IMG/VR virus record: IMGVR_UViG_3300020154_000002
Location: 1 to 39,598 of that record
Source of the DNA: a virus
Strand: one strand, 5' to 3'
Length of the DNA: 39,598 nucleotides
Shown here: positions 5,524-11,912 of the stretch, in pieces
Position numbering within the stretch: the first letter of the stretch is position 1
Layout: each line of letters opens with the position of its first letter
Made by a program: the position numbers and the translations under genes
The notes under the pieces: model-generated
Seen by the model: only the letters and a program-made list of their open reading frames with translations
Told to the model about the DNA's origin: nothing
Databases searched by the model: none

Positions 5524-5900
5524 CAATTATTTCCTGTGCTGCACGGCGAAGGCCGCCAAGTCATTCTAACAGCCTTGATTGTTTCTTTTCCCATGCATAA
5601 CGCTTTAATAATCCGGTGTCTACCATCAGCTATCGATCCGTCCCACGCGATGATAATCGGCTTTGTTAGGTCTGCATCCATAACCTTTTTGCAATGGAAT
5701 GCTAATTCGTATATATCACAACCACGCCAAATCTCTCCAGATAGGTCAATGCAGGCAAGAGGCGCATCAAACGGCTTTAGGTTTTTAGTGTCATCGACTA
5801 ATCGAGCAACTGACCACCTATTGCCACGCCCATCATCATAATAATCCTGTAACGAGTCAGCATCGCGGAACGTTACCTTTGGGTATTCTTGTTTTTTCAT
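5523..5900 (-). CDS. ParB/sulfiredoxin-like domain protein
   Basis: A 125-residue protein whose C-terminal half contains PIIIAWDGSIADGRHRIIKALCMGKETIKAVR (residues about 81-113). This matches the DGRHR core of ParB-like nuclease domains, in which a nucleotide or DNA phosphate is bound. The N-terminal part is unassigned. It overlaps both neighbours by one or a few bases (TAATG and TGATG) in the recombination cluster, so it probably acts on DNA with NinB-, Ref- and RuvC-like proteins. That role is inferred from context. Confidence 0.6.
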   Translation of the reverse strand: MKKQEYPKVTFRDADSLQDYYDDGRGNRWSVARLVDDTKNLKPFDAPLACIDLSGEIWRGCDIYELAFHCKKVMDADLTKPIIIAWDGSIADGRHRIIKALCMGKETIKAVRMTWRPSPCSTGNN

Positions 5901-6364
5901 TATCGCATTATCTCCCGGTAAACTTCCTGCCAGTAACCGTCATTTGGTGGATCAATTGTTATCTGCCACATATCCCAGCAGAATGGTTTTATCTCGTCGT
6001 CGATGTAACCGCAGAATCTTTTGCGGCTCATTGTTGCGGTTGATTCGTAAACCTTGTGATGACGACCATTGAGCAAATACTCCTGCTTAACCAGGAAGCA
6101 ATCCTGAAAGGCTGCGTGAAGCGTGTCTCTTGTCCATGGCTGGCCGCCTGGCATTAACTGGCCAGATTCGTTCAGCTTGTGGACTATTTGTTTTGTGTAG
6201 ACATATCCATTCAAGTAACGATTCTGTAGCCCTGTTCTAACCTCCGAGGCAATATCAGCAATAACCATCTGCCCAGGCTTCTGCGATTTAACCCACTCCA
6301 CAGCATTTGTCGCTCGCGGCTCAAGCAATCCGTCTGATCTGCAATACAGCGCCATATCAGCCAT
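5900..6364 (-). CDS. NinB-like recombination protein
   Basis: A 154-residue protein resembling the NinB (Orf) family, which in lambda helps RecA-type recombination in place of RecFOR. The family pattern is seen as TGLQNRYLNGYVY (about residues 45-57), a central segment with WTRDTLHAAFQDCF, then STATMSRKRFCGYIDDEIKPF and a C-terminal IDPPNDGYW. The ATG at 6364 is chosen because GGGATA lies upstream and it overlaps the upstream stop as TGATG. It heads the nin-like cluster with ParB-, Ref- and RuvC-like genes. Confidence 0.6.
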   Translation of the reverse strand: MADMALYCRSDGLLEPRATNAVEWVKSQKPGQMVIADIASEVRTGLQNRYLNGYVYTKQIVHKLNESGQLMPGGQPWTRDTLHAAFQDCFLVKQEYLLNGRHHKVYESTATMSRKRFCGYIDDEIKPFCWDMWQITIDPPNDGYWQEVYREIMR

Positions 6365-6639
6365 CAAATATATCCCATCAGCTTATTGTTCATATCTTTT
6401 ATTTTTGACAGTTTAGCAATAAGCTGATTTGTCGATCCATTTCCGTTTACATGGTATTCAACGCAGCGAGCCTGAAGCTTTTTGTACTCTTCTACGTCCT
6501 GCATCTTGCCATCGCGGACAAGTTTCTTTGGCGTCTTTAAAGACGTTTCACGAAGATCGATCAATGACTTTTCAATATCAGCAGCTAATTGCTTTTTTGT
6601 CTCGCGTATTTCAGCGAGCGTTCTCTTAGGCTTGCTCAT
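6364..6639 (-). CDS. Helical protein, 91 aa
   Basis: A 91-residue protein with a very strong ribosome site GGAGGTTTAG before its ATG. Two charged amphipathic helices (about residues 4-32 and 45-60) and a helical C-terminus suggest a small coiled-coil adaptor. No family is recognised. The start codon follows directly on the stop of a 19-residue frame, and the end overlaps the NinB-like gene, so it is probably expressed together with the recombination proteins. Confidence 0.6.
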   Translation of the reverse strand: MSKPKRTLAEIRETKKQLAADIEKSLIDLRETSLKTPKKLVRDGKMQDVEEYKKLQARCVEYHVNGNGSTNQLIAKLSKIKDMNNKLMGYI

Positions 6640-6699
6640 CTAAACCTCCTCCGAATAGTCCCACCATAGGACTTCACACCATTGTTCAAATGCTGTCAT
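6640..6699 (-). CDS. Possible 19-aa peptide
   Basis: A short frame (ATG at 6699) beginning two bases after the stop of the upstream 62-residue gene. Its last codons form the ribosome site of the next gene. The peptide is acidic with three tryptophans (MTAFEQWCEVLWWDYSEEV). It fills the only gap in an otherwise coupled gene string, so it may exist mainly to carry ribosomes into the next start. It could also be chance. Confidence 0.3.
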   Translation of the reverse strand: MTAFEQWCEVLWWDYSEEV

Positions 6700-6700
6700 A

Positions 6701-6889
6701 TCAACCAACCGCGAAAGCCATTCGCCACATGTACCAGCAATCCTCAAGATGCTGCATTGAGTAACTGCTACCGTCTCGCAGATTACGGATAGACTGAATA
6801 TCCTCATCTGTTCCGCTCATGTGGCGGATTGCGTAGACTCGTTCGAACTTATCACGCATCGGGTTTTTCTCGCAGCAGTCCGGCGTCAT
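6701..6889 (-). CDS. Small protein, 62 aa
   Basis: A 62-residue protein from an ATG at 6889 preceded by GGAG at seven bases. A later ATG (6859), giving a shorter overlap with the upstream gene, is also possible. It holds two early cysteines and an aromatic C-terminus (CWYMWRMAFAVG). It overlaps the 124-residue gene by 38 bases. The family is unknown. Confidence 0.5.
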   Translation of the reverse strand: MTPDCCEKNPMRDKFERVYAIRHMSGTDEDIQSIRNLRDGSSYSMQHLEDCWYMWRMAFAVG

Positions 6890-7226
6890 ACCATGCTCCA
6901 GCGGCGGCAATTAATCGGTCTTCGATTTCTGATGTGCAATATACCCCCACAACACCCAATGATTTCATCGCTTTTTCAATTGTTCTATCACGCTCGGATT
7001 TTGAAGGAGCAAAATCCCCCTTTGAGAAATAGGCAGAACCAACGCCTTTTTGCCTGTGATAAAAAGAGACAACGATGCCAGATTCTATTTCTACCAAAGC
7101 AATAACCTTTAACTCAATGTCAAAAAATCTAGAAAGCTCCGGCCCAAGCATAATCTCTGAAATAGCAAATTTAAATTTGTCACCAACTTGTGGTGGATCA
7201 CCGCGCTCATACCAATCATTACTCAT
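6852..7226 (-). CDS. Hypothetical protein, 124 aa
   Basis: A 124-residue protein starting MSNDWYERGDPP. GAGGATAGGG precedes the ATG, while the longer in-frame start at 7253 has no ribosome site. The N-terminal half looks beta-rich with a small-barrel feel (VGDKFKFAISEI, FDIELKVIALVEI, VVSFYHRQKG). The C-terminal half is helical, with GAWYDAGLLREK. No family is recognised. It is preceded by a leader with a recurring motif, so it may start its own transcript. Confidence 0.6.
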   Translation of the reverse strand: MSNDWYERGDPPQVGDKFKFAISEIMLGPELSRFFDIELKVIALVEIESGIVVSFYHRQKGVGSAYFSKGDFAPSKSERDRTIEKAMKSLGVVGVYCTSEIEDRLIAAAGAWYDAGLLREKPDA

Positions 7227-7305
7227 AACCCTATCCTCGTTTAATTTCCCCAATCTTACCCTTTGCCTTAATGATTAGGTGGATATTTACATAACTTTAC
7301 CTAAT
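7222..7305 (-). promoter_or_regulatory. Leader with recurring motif (copy 3) before the 124-aa gene
   Basis: The gap after the 69-residue gene carries TTTACATAACTTTACC (plus strand, in 7285-7305), close to the copies at 1764-1784 and 4728-4747. It ends in the 14-base CTCATAACCCTATC (7222-7235), identical to 4643-4656, in which the start codon of the 124-residue gene is embedded. The spacing differs from the other copy by about 20 bases. A shared promoter or operator is the simplest reading. Confidence 0.45.
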
Positions 7306-7506
7306 CAAAGAATCACGAAGCTCTACTGCATCAGAAAGACGCTTACGTGACCCGCAGTACTTACGTTTTACGATTACCTCGAAAGATCCATTTTCCTGCT
7401 TTGGCCTGATGTTCGAATATAGCGATCTTTGTTTATTAAACCTGCTTAGGTCCATATCAAAAAGGAACATGTCGTGCTTGTCTTTTGCTACCTGTACGCC
7501 ACGCAT
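7297..7506 (-). CDS. Small basic protein, AP2-like fold possible, 69 aa
   Basis: A 69-residue basic protein starting at the ATG overlapping the upstream stop (TAATG, 7506). Its C-terminal half (SNIRP...FEVIVKRKYCGSRKRLSDAVELRDSL) has the three-strand-plus-helix pattern of AP2-like DNA-binding modules, which in phages are often attached to HNH nucleases; no nuclease part is present here. This is a weak resemblance from pattern only. It lies after the replication-like 122-residue gene. Confidence 0.45.
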   Translation of the reverse strand: MRGVQVAKDKHDMFLFDMDLSRFNKQRSLYSNIRPKQENGSFEVIVKRKYCGSRKRLSDAVELRDSLIR

Positions 7507-7874
7507 TAGTTGGCCCAACTTCTGTCTGTGAGATCTTCCAAAACAGTCCTATCCCTCGTGCTTCTATTTCCATCCTGATTCTGTATTCTGGGCGTCGTAA
7601 CAGCCTGTGTTATAGCGGTCATACGGCGTGATATCTCGGCAGCAATATATTCGTATGTTACACCCTGCCAACCCTTGTCTACGACCATCAGAACAGCGTC
7701 AGTTGCGCTTATTCCCAGCTTCTCGCATTTAACTGCCGTAGCCATAGCTCGATCAAATGCGCCCTGTGTAAGCGGCTTTTTGATATTGATTCGATGGTCG
7801 ATAAATTCTTGTGCGGCCTCCTCGGTTACGTTGCTGAATATCGCCATGTTTATAGCTATTTTTTTGTAGATCAT
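7506..7874 (-). CDS. Protein resembling the C-terminus of phage replication proteins
   Basis: A 122-residue protein with AGGA upstream of its ATG. It contains EFIDHRINIKKPLTQGAFDRA and DKGWQGVTYEYI, a pattern seen in the C-terminal part of some phage replication-initiator (O-like) and replisome-organiser proteins, and ends DRSWAN, also seen in those tails. There is no N-terminal DNA-binding domain, so it may be a stand-alone or truncated form. It is the only hint of a replication gene in the genome. Confidence in function is low; the gene itself is credible. Confidence 0.5.
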   Translation of the reverse strand: MIYKKIAINMAIFSNVTEEAAQEFIDHRINIKKPLTQGAFDRAMATAVKCEKLGISATDAVLMVVDKGWQGVTYEYIAAEISRRMTAITQAVTTPRIQNQDGNRSTRDRTVLEDLTDRSWAN

Positions 7875-7882
7875 AATTTTTC

Positions 7883-8443
7883 CTAAAGATTAGCCATGAC
7901 TGCTGAATATTCACTGTCAAGACTGCTGTTTATTTCATCTGCCTTTTTCTCTACCTTTGTGTAGTAATTTTTAACCCTATAACCACGCACAGCGACAAGG
8001 CACTCCAGCTTAAACCACTCGCCGCGAATACGAAAATGCGAAATCATTCTATGCAGCTTCTTTTCTTGACGCTTAGCTTCTTTATCGTCATCACCAACAT
8101 AGCACTGCCACACAAGAGATAACTTATCAGTTGAGGCAGTCTGTAAAGATCTCATTCGCGATTTTGGATTAGCCGAGTATCCAATCTTAACCTTGTCCGA
8201 AGCCTGGATTGCATACAAATATCTTCTTGATTCAACCGGAGGCTTTGGCCCATCTGGAATCTCTATTCCAACTATCTCAGAAGCTCTCTTTCTCATTGAA
8301 GTTGGCAAATAACCGTTTCTTACGAAATACAAAATCATCTCGTTGCAATCCCTGCGGTAAATAGCGTTTTCAGACGCTCTTACAATCTTGTAAATCTTCT
8401 CCAATAAATCATCTTTCTTGTAGCTAATATATCTTTTAGGCAT
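7883..8443 (-). CDS. GIY-YIG-like (T5orf172/MUG113) domain protein
   Basis: A 186-residue protein with GGGGTGA before the ATG. Residues about 74-145 contain YLYAIQASDKVKIGYSANPKSR, then LVWQCYVGDD and EKKLHRMISHFRIRGEWFKL. This is the pattern of the T5orf172/MUG113 branch of the GIY-YIG nuclease superfamily, with KIGYS as its second motif and a Glu-Lys-x-x-His helix. The N-terminal 70 residues are basic and may bind DNA. It could be a nuclease acting on phage or host DNA; similar phage proteins also sit beside regulators. Its position after the Rha/ANT region is typical of accessory early genes. Confidence 0.7.
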   Translation of the reverse strand: MPKRYISYKKDDLLEKIYKIVRASENAIYRRDCNEMILYFVRNGYLPTSMRKRASEIVGIEIPDGPKPPVESRRYLYAIQASDKVKIGYSANPKSRMRSLQTASTDKLSLVWQCYVGDDDKEAKRQEKKLHRMISHFRIRGEWFKLECLVAVRGYRVKNYYTKVEKKADEINSSLDSEYSAVMANL

Positions 8444-8653
8444 AGTTCACCCCTTTCCCTACTACTGGTAGGTACTAGTTGCCCTCTAAATTAATAGCCC
8501 TACTACAGGCTCCCATGACGTAGACGCGGATACAAGGTTAAGCATTGCCGCGATTAGTCCATCCACTTTATCCACTTATGGCCGGTGTCCGCTTTCGCGA
8601 TTTACCTATTCAGGCTTTGGGTCTGTCTTGTTTATATAGCGGTTGACGACTGC
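8444..8653. other. Gap between terminator and GIY-YIG-like gene
   Basis: About 210 bases without a credible gene. It contains the direct repeat GTAGTAGGG (twice on the minus strand close to the GIY-YIG-like start) and an imperfect inverted repeat around ACTAGTACC. A 19-codon minus-strand frame lacks a ribosome site. Because a terminator lies at its upstream edge, this gap should contain a promoter for the downstream genes. TATATA on the minus strand near 8633-8638 is a possible -10 box, without a clear -35. Confidence 0.4.
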
Positions 8654-8682
8654 ACAAAAACCGCTCGATATTTTGAACGGTT
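8654..8682 (-). terminator. Intrinsic terminator after the 65-aa gene
   Basis: On the minus strand an 8-bp stem AACCGTTC/GAGCGGTT (one U-G pair; 8675-8682 with 8659-8666) with an 8-base loop is followed by TTTTG. It overlaps the stop codon of the upstream 65-residue gene. This would end or attenuate the first block of the leftward operon unless an antitermination system acts. Confidence 0.65.
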
Positions 8683-8878
8683 AAATAAATTGCATTCGCT
8701 TATTCATAGCTTCATAGATTCTTTCTAGCTTCATGCTCCAAGCAACAAAACTCCACCAACTAAAAAACAAAAATTTACGTCTTTCATAAAGCTCGAACCT
8801 TGGCTCATATCCACGCAGGCACGCTTCAATGATTCTGTAATTCGGGGTATCCAAAAGAACTTTTTCAAACCTATTCAT
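8681..8878 (-). CDS. Small protein with hydrophobic aromatic segment, 65 aa
   Basis: A 65-residue protein starting at the ATGA shared with the Rha/ANT stop (8878), with GGGG upstream. It has a strongly aromatic hydrophobic stretch FLFFSWWSFVAWSM (about residues 36-49) flanked by basic residues, which could associate with the membrane. No family is recognised. It is the last gene before an intrinsic terminator. Confidence 0.55.
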   Translation of the reverse strand: MNRFEKVLLDTPNYRIIEACLRGYEPRFELYERRKFLFFSWWSFVAWSMKLERIYEAMNKRMQFI

Positions 8879-9543
8879 TTCGCACCCCATAATTGACTAA
8901 CCCACTCAACACCTTTTGGAGTGAATTTGGCACTGGTAAAGGTGTGATCGTTATCTCCGGTTCCGGTGGTTACGTAAAAGCGCCCTGCGTCGATATGGGA
9001 TGCGTATGGAACCCAGTCGCCGTTCAGTCGGTACATGATTCGGCTATCTTGCAGGAATGCTCGGAAGTCATTCTCTTTGGCCTTCAGGAGCTTGCAGACT
9101 TGGCGGAAACCCAGATTGCCGGTTGACTTGACGTAACGGTCTACGAACTCCACGGCGGGCTTCTGCTGTTCAACCTGTGCGGCCTGAGCCTGGATTTTTT
9201 CTTGTTGATCGGCTGCTAGGCGTAATGCCTCAGCGAATGACTTGGGTATCTGGTGATGCGGATTAGCTACTTGGCGTTCCAGCTCTTGCCATCTGTCGAC
9301 GATCTTTGCAGTAAATTCCGGGCAGTTTTGAGCAACAAGAATAATGCTATCGCGCTTGTTAAGAAGGTATTCCGTGTAAGTATTCCCGTTGTGGCCGAAC
9401 TCTTGCGCTGCAAGGGTTATCAGTCCGGCATTGCTTAGCCTATCGGCACTTATTTTGATGTTTGTGTGAGTCTTGCCAATAAGAGCGGCAATATCACGAG
9501 TTGACATGGTTAAAAAGGATTGGTCTTGCAGAATTGGAAGCAT
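8875..9543 (-). CDS. Rha/ANT-type phage regulatory protein
   Basis: A 222-residue two-domain regulator. Residues about 12-95 match the Rha-type domain (STRDIAALIGKTHTNI, YLLNKRDSIILVAQNCPEFTAKIVDRWQELE). Residues about 135-218 match the ANT/KilAC C-terminal antirepressor domain (FVDRYVKSTGNLGFRQVCKLLKAKENDFRAFLQDSRIMYRLNG, ending KFTPKGVEWV). Such proteins block phage repressors or change host regulation. The start is an ATG directly after a T-run and a 20-bp inverted repeat whose 3' arm contains the AAAGG ribosome site, so translation or transcription is likely switched in the leader. Its stop overlaps the next start. Confidence 0.85.
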   Translation of the reverse strand: MLPILQDQSFLTMSTRDIAALIGKTHTNIKISADRLSNAGLITLAAQEFGHNGNTYTEYLLNKRDSIILVAQNCPEFTAKIVDRWQELERQVANPHHQIPKSFAEALRLAADQQEKIQAQAAQVEQQKPAVEFVDRYVKSTGNLGFRQVCKLLKAKENDFRAFLQDSRIMYRLNGDWVPYASHIDAGRFYVTTGTGDNDHTFTSAKFTPKGVEWVSQLWGAK

Positions 9544-9613
9544 AAAAAAACGCCTTTGATCTAGTCCTTGGTGACAGATACCGTCGCAGGTACTGGCAAA
9601 AAGGTTTAGCCAT
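9494..9613 (-). CDS. Possible 39-aa leader peptide overlapping the Rha/ANT start
   Basis: A frame of 39 codons from an ATG at 9613 runs through the loop and 3' arm of the Rha/ANT leader hairpin and ends 50 bases inside that gene in another frame. The peptide is basic and starts MAKPFCQYLRRYL. It has no good ribosome site. If translated, ribosomes would open the hairpin and expose the Rha/ANT start. It may also be a coincidence of an open frame. Confidence 0.3.
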   Translation of the reverse strand: MAKPFCQYLRRYLSPRTRSKAFFYASNSARPILFNHVNS

Positions 9614-9646
9614 TGTTTACGGTAAACAAGGACTAGATCGAAAGCG
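9551..9646 (-). promoter_or_regulatory. 20-bp inverted repeat plus T-run in the Rha/ANT leader
   Basis: Bases 9551-9570 and 9627-9646 are inverted repeats, 20 long with two mismatches and 13 perfect at the core. The loop is 56 bases. On the transcribed strand the 3' arm ends in AAAGGCG, the ribosome site of Rha/ANT, followed by seven Ts and the ATG. The element could therefore act as an intrinsic terminator, as a ribosome-site clamp, or both. A nested TACC/GGTA stem in the loop offers an alternative fold. Confidence 0.65.
9613..9629. promoter_or_regulatory. Perfect 17-base palindrome, candidate operator
   Basis: TTGTTTACGGTAAACAA is an 8-bp perfect inverted repeat around one base. This is the size and symmetry of an operator for a dimeric helix-turn-helix protein. 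It overlaps the edge of the larger inverted repeat upstream of Rha/ANT. The Cro-like or XRE-type protein of this phage is the obvious candidate to bind it, though I do not see the same sequence in the divergent control region. Confidence 0.5.
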
Positions 9647-9746
9647 TCTCAAGTTTACCTGCTGTTTTCACCCGCCCCTGTCACAAGGCACCTTACGGCT
9701 AAAGGGTTGCGCGCCGAACCTCCAAGGTAACTAAGGCGCATCGCAA
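9647..9746. other. Gap between the DUF3268 and Rha/ANT leader
   Basis: About 100 bases on the minus strand leading into the Rha/ANT hairpin. A 28-codon frame starting with ATG near the DUF3268 stop has no clear ribosome site. I see no clear promoter. It is probably untranslated leader RNA belonging to the Rha/ANT control region. Confidence 0.4.
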
Positions 9747-10133
9747 TTATATCAACTGCTGTGACAAATTAAAAGCCACCCGGTAAGCCTTTCTTGCCGT
9801 CTCAATATCGCGGATCTCGGCTGTGTGGTATTCGCAACCCAGTTCGTCGCCCATGCGCCGGTAAATCTCTTTGCGGGTCATTCTTCCGCTCTGCCAGATA
9901 GGGTCGATGAGCTTGTGAAGATGTTGGCGAGCGGCCTTGATCTCAGGAGACGGGATGACTCCCAGCGGCCTTGTGGGGTTCTTTGTCTTGTGGTGGCACC
10001 CTACGGTATTCCCGCAGGTGTCGCACTTCCAGAATGGCAATGCAGCAAGGTCTTCGCGGTGGGAATAGATCTCTTTGCCATTGGTCAATCTTGCATCAAT
10101 ATCGGTTTTACACGTGCAGCAGTAGATTTTCAT
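9747..10133 (-). CDS. DUF3268 zinc-finger-containing protein
   Basis: A 128-residue protein of the DUF3268 type. It has KIYCCTCKTDIDARLTNG at the N-terminus, then LPFWKCDTCGNTVGCHHK and NPTRPLG, with four cysteines in two Cys-x-x-Cys pairs plus CHH that should bind zinc. Further on come EIKAARQHLHKLIDPIWQSG and a C-terminal EYHTAEIRDIETAR. Members occur in phages and prophages; no biochemical function is established to my knowledge. The ATG at 10133 has GGAG five bases upstream; the longer frame from 10211 has none. Confidence 0.8.
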   Translation of the reverse strand: MKIYCCTCKTDIDARLTNGKEIYSHREDLAALPFWKCDTCGNTVGCHHKTKNPTRPLGVIPSPEIKAARQHLHKLIDPIWQSGRMTRKEIYRRMGDELGCEYHTAEIRDIETARKAYRVAFNLSQQLI

Positions 10134-10211
10134 GTGCGCTCCATAACATTTTAATGGGCGCTGAGTAGGCAGGGGTTTACAGTGGGAATGAGGCTGATAT
10201 AATCGTCTCAT

Positions 10212-10269
10212 CGCTGCTGACTCAGCGGTACTTCTTGAAGGCTCGGTAGCTAGTAACTATCGGGCCTTC
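10212..10269 (-). promoter_or_regulatory. Paired hairpins in the leader of the DUF3268 gene
   Basis: Two inverted repeats lie in the 149-base gap: an 11-base palindrome GCTGACTCAGC (10216-10226), and a larger stem GAAGGC/GCCTTC (10237-10242 with 10264-10269) continuing inward with symmetric mismatches to CTA/TAG. There is no T-run on either strand. They may be operators or structured leader RNA; the symmetric palindrome looks more like a protein site. Confidence 0.45.
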
Positions 10270-10282
10270 GTCTATTCTAAGT

Positions 10283-10609
10283 CTATGTTTCTTGATTTAC
10301 AACATCCTTAACATGCTCAACGAAACCCTGATCGTTTGGCGACCCCCAGTTTCGCTTTTTGTTTATCGACAGCTTTGTGTAGCATGCAGTCAATATATCA
10401 CTAGCACGAACTCCGTTATAGCTCGCCGCATCCAGCAATAGCATCATGCAATCAGCATACTCCATAATGTCTTTTGGGTCTCCCTCAACCTCTTCAGTCT
10501 CTTTTCTCAAATGAGCAAGGATGGATGATGTTGTGCGCTGTGGGAACTGCTTTTCTGTCCAACTCTTTAGATCGAACTGCAAATCATTAATATCTATCAG
10601 GTAGCTCAT
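10283..10609 (-). CDS. DUF550 / MazG-like nucleotide pyrophosphohydrolase
   Basis: A 108-residue all-helical enzyme resembling the DUF550 family of MazG-related dATP/dGTP pyrophosphohydrolases. These trim nucleotide pools or signalling nucleotides. The motif is visible as FPQRTTSSILAHLRKETEEVEGDPKDIMEYADCMMLLLDAA (about residues 22-62), whose EExxE and ExxD residues would bind magnesium, followed by KLSINKKRNWGSPNDQGFVEHV. ATG at 10609 follows AGGGGATATT, the same ribosome-site sequence as the next gene upstream. Confidence 0.8.
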   Translation of the reverse strand: MSYLIDINDLQFDLKSWTEKQFPQRTTSSILAHLRKETEEVEGDPKDIMEYADCMMLLLDAASYNGVRASDILTACYTKLSINKKRNWGSPNDQGFVEHVKDVVNQET

Positions 10610-10648
10610 AATATCCCCTAACACTTAGGTTTCGTTTGGCAACTCAGA

Positions 10649-10912
10649 TCAGTCATCATAATTTACGCCGACATACTCGCTTTTTAGCCACCTATCCTCA
10701 CTATCCAGAAGCTTAGCGCCTTGATGGAACCACTCGGCGGCATCCTTTCTTGATGAAAATTCAAGAATTTCGCTTCCAATAGCAATATATGCTTTCCCTT
10801 TATGGAAAATAAGCTCAGCCCTGGTAGCTATGTTTAGCGATCCAATTATTCCGGCTTCGCGCGTATATGTGTTTCCCTCCGATGAATCAGGAAATTCTAT
10901 TACTTCACCCAT
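10649..10912 (-). CDS. Hypothetical protein, 87 aa
   Basis: An 87-residue protein preceded by AAGGGGATATT, near-identical to the ribosome site of the DUF550-like gene. Predicted strands (AELIFHKGKAYIAIG, EILEFSSRKDAAEWF) suggest a small mixed fold. No family is recognised. It lies between the 137-residue protein and the pyrophosphohydrolase. Confidence 0.6.
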   Translation of the reverse strand: MGEVIEFPDSSEGNTYTREAGIIGSLNIATRAELIFHKGKAYIAIGSEILEFSSRKDAAEWFHQGAKLLDSEDRWLKSEYVGVNYDD

Positions 10913-10921
10913 AATATCCCC

Positions 10922-11335
10922 TTACACGTCAGTCTTGGTTAAACCTTTGGCTAAGGCTGATAGTCGTCGCTTAGCAATACCGAACCTCTTCTTTGCTGCC
11001 TTGCGTTCCTGTATTAGCTTGTCAGTCAGCTTTCCGGCTTCACATAGTTCTGGCGGCTCTTCGCTTTCTGGGCCGTCAGGCTCGAAATCTTCTTCATAAT
11101 AATGGGTTCTGTTTTTCCATCGATCATATTCCCTGCTGTCCATATTCCACTTGTAGAGCAGAGGCACACAATCCGTGTCATCAAACGGATTTTCAGATTT
11201 ATTTCCACATGTGCACTTTTTTCGATATATATCGCCAACATATACACCAATCGAATCTGAAATATCACGGCCAATCTCGATAATCTGCTTTCTCGCTGCA
11301 TCATATTCAAAGATGGCTTTTTGGTACTTATCCAT
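10922..11335 (-). CDS. Hypothetical protein with Cys motif, 137 aa
   Basis: A 137-residue hydrophilic protein; GGGGA lies six bases before the ATG at 11335. Residues about 37-62 contain YRKKCTCGNKSENPFDDTDCVPL with three cysteines, which may bind metal. The central part is acidic (EEDFEPDGPESEEPPELCEAG) and the end is a basic helix that could contact nucleic acid. No family is recognised. Codon use and spacing match its operon neighbours. Confidence 0.6.
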   Translation of the reverse strand: MDKYQKAIFEYDAARKQIIEIGRDISDSIGVYVGDIYRKKCTCGNKSENPFDDTDCVPLLYKWNMDSREYDRWKNRTHYYEEDFEPDGPESEEPPELCEAGKLTDKLIQERKAAKKRFGIAKRRLSALAKGLTKTDV

Positions 11336-11369
11336 CATTCCCCTACCTTACGTGCTTCCACGTTTTCTG

Positions 11370-11654
11370 CTAAACCAAAGATTTAAAAATTTCTTTTAGT
11401 TCTCTTATCTGTTTATTTTGTGAATTGGTGTCACCAGAAAGTGATATTGTCCAGCTAACATCATATTTGAAAAACCTTTTCCTACACTGGAAAACAGTTA
11501 TTCTTATCCACGGCATTCCATGATCTATAAACAAATCCCGTTGCGTTCCTGCCGGCACATTGCGCCACTCTCGAGAGGCAAGTTGAGAACCGAACCATCC
11601 AGACCACCAATATTTTACGCCGGATATAACGTAGAAGATTCTAGCTTTGTTCAC
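11370..11654 (-). CDS. Hypothetical protein, 94 aa, GTG start
   Basis: A 94-residue protein. GTG at 11654 is chosen because GGAGAGAG directly precedes it; the longer frame from 11705 would overlap the 39-residue membrane gene and lacks a comparable site. The product is basic and tryptophan-rich (KYWWSGWFG, GMPWIRITVFQCRKRFF), ending in a charged helix. No family is recognised. Confidence 0.55.
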   Translation of the reverse strand: MNKARIFYVISGVKYWWSGWFGSQLASREWRNVPAGTQRDLFIDHGMPWIRITVFQCRKRFFKYDVSWTISLSGDTNSQNKQIRELKEIFKSLV

Positions 11655-11664
11655 AATCTCTCTC

Positions 11665-11784
11665 CTATTCCTGTTCGTATGTGATGCCAGCTTTATCAAG
11701 CGCATCAGTAACCATCCCGACCAAAATCCACAGGCAGTAGGGAGTTATGCAGAGCAAGATGTAGCAGAGGATTATTTCTTGCAT
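11665..11784 (-). CDS. Single-span membrane peptide, 39 aa
   Basis: A 39-residue protein with AGGAGA seven bases before its ATG. Residues 3-25 form one hydrophobic segment with cysteines, followed by a short polar tail. It overlaps the upstream 46-residue membrane protein by 13 bases and is followed by a strong ribosome site for the next gene. It is too short for ordinary gene callers but has the best initiation signal here. Confidence 0.6.
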   Translation of the reverse strand: MQEIILCYILLCITPYCLWILVGMVTDALDKAGITYEQE

Positions 11785-11912
11785 TCTCTTATCTCCTTAA
11801 TAATTTCCTCTGAAAAGTGAAAAATAAACCCAATGCAAAGATATCCAACGTGCGCTGAAAAATCGCCATTAATCAATGTTAATAACGACAATACTAAAAA
11901 TACCCACTTCAT
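11772..11912 (-). CDS. Small membrane protein, 46 aa
   Basis: A 46-residue protein from the ATG in the ATGA overlap with the upstream gene (11912). The hydrophobic segment MKWVFLVLSLLTLI and a second, AHVGYLCIGFIFHF, suggest two short membrane passes with a charged tail. The longer frame to 11981 lies inside the upstream gene and has no ribosome site. Early membrane peptides often alter host physiology or block other phages; that is inference only. Confidence 0.55.
   Translation of the reverse strand: MKWVFLVLSLLTLINGDFSAHVGYLCIGFIFHFSEEIIKEIRECKK

Noticed and set aside
8444-8653. CRISPR-like short repeat (GTAGTAGGG twice)
   Set aside because: Only two 9-base copies with no regular spacer; no array is present anywhere in the window.
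9747-9830. Phage attachment site
   Set aside because: No integrase gene is present and no tRNA-gene fragment or core repeat supports an att site here.
10235-10269. Intrinsic terminator before the DUF3268 gene
   Set aside because: The stem is good but no T-run follows on either strand.
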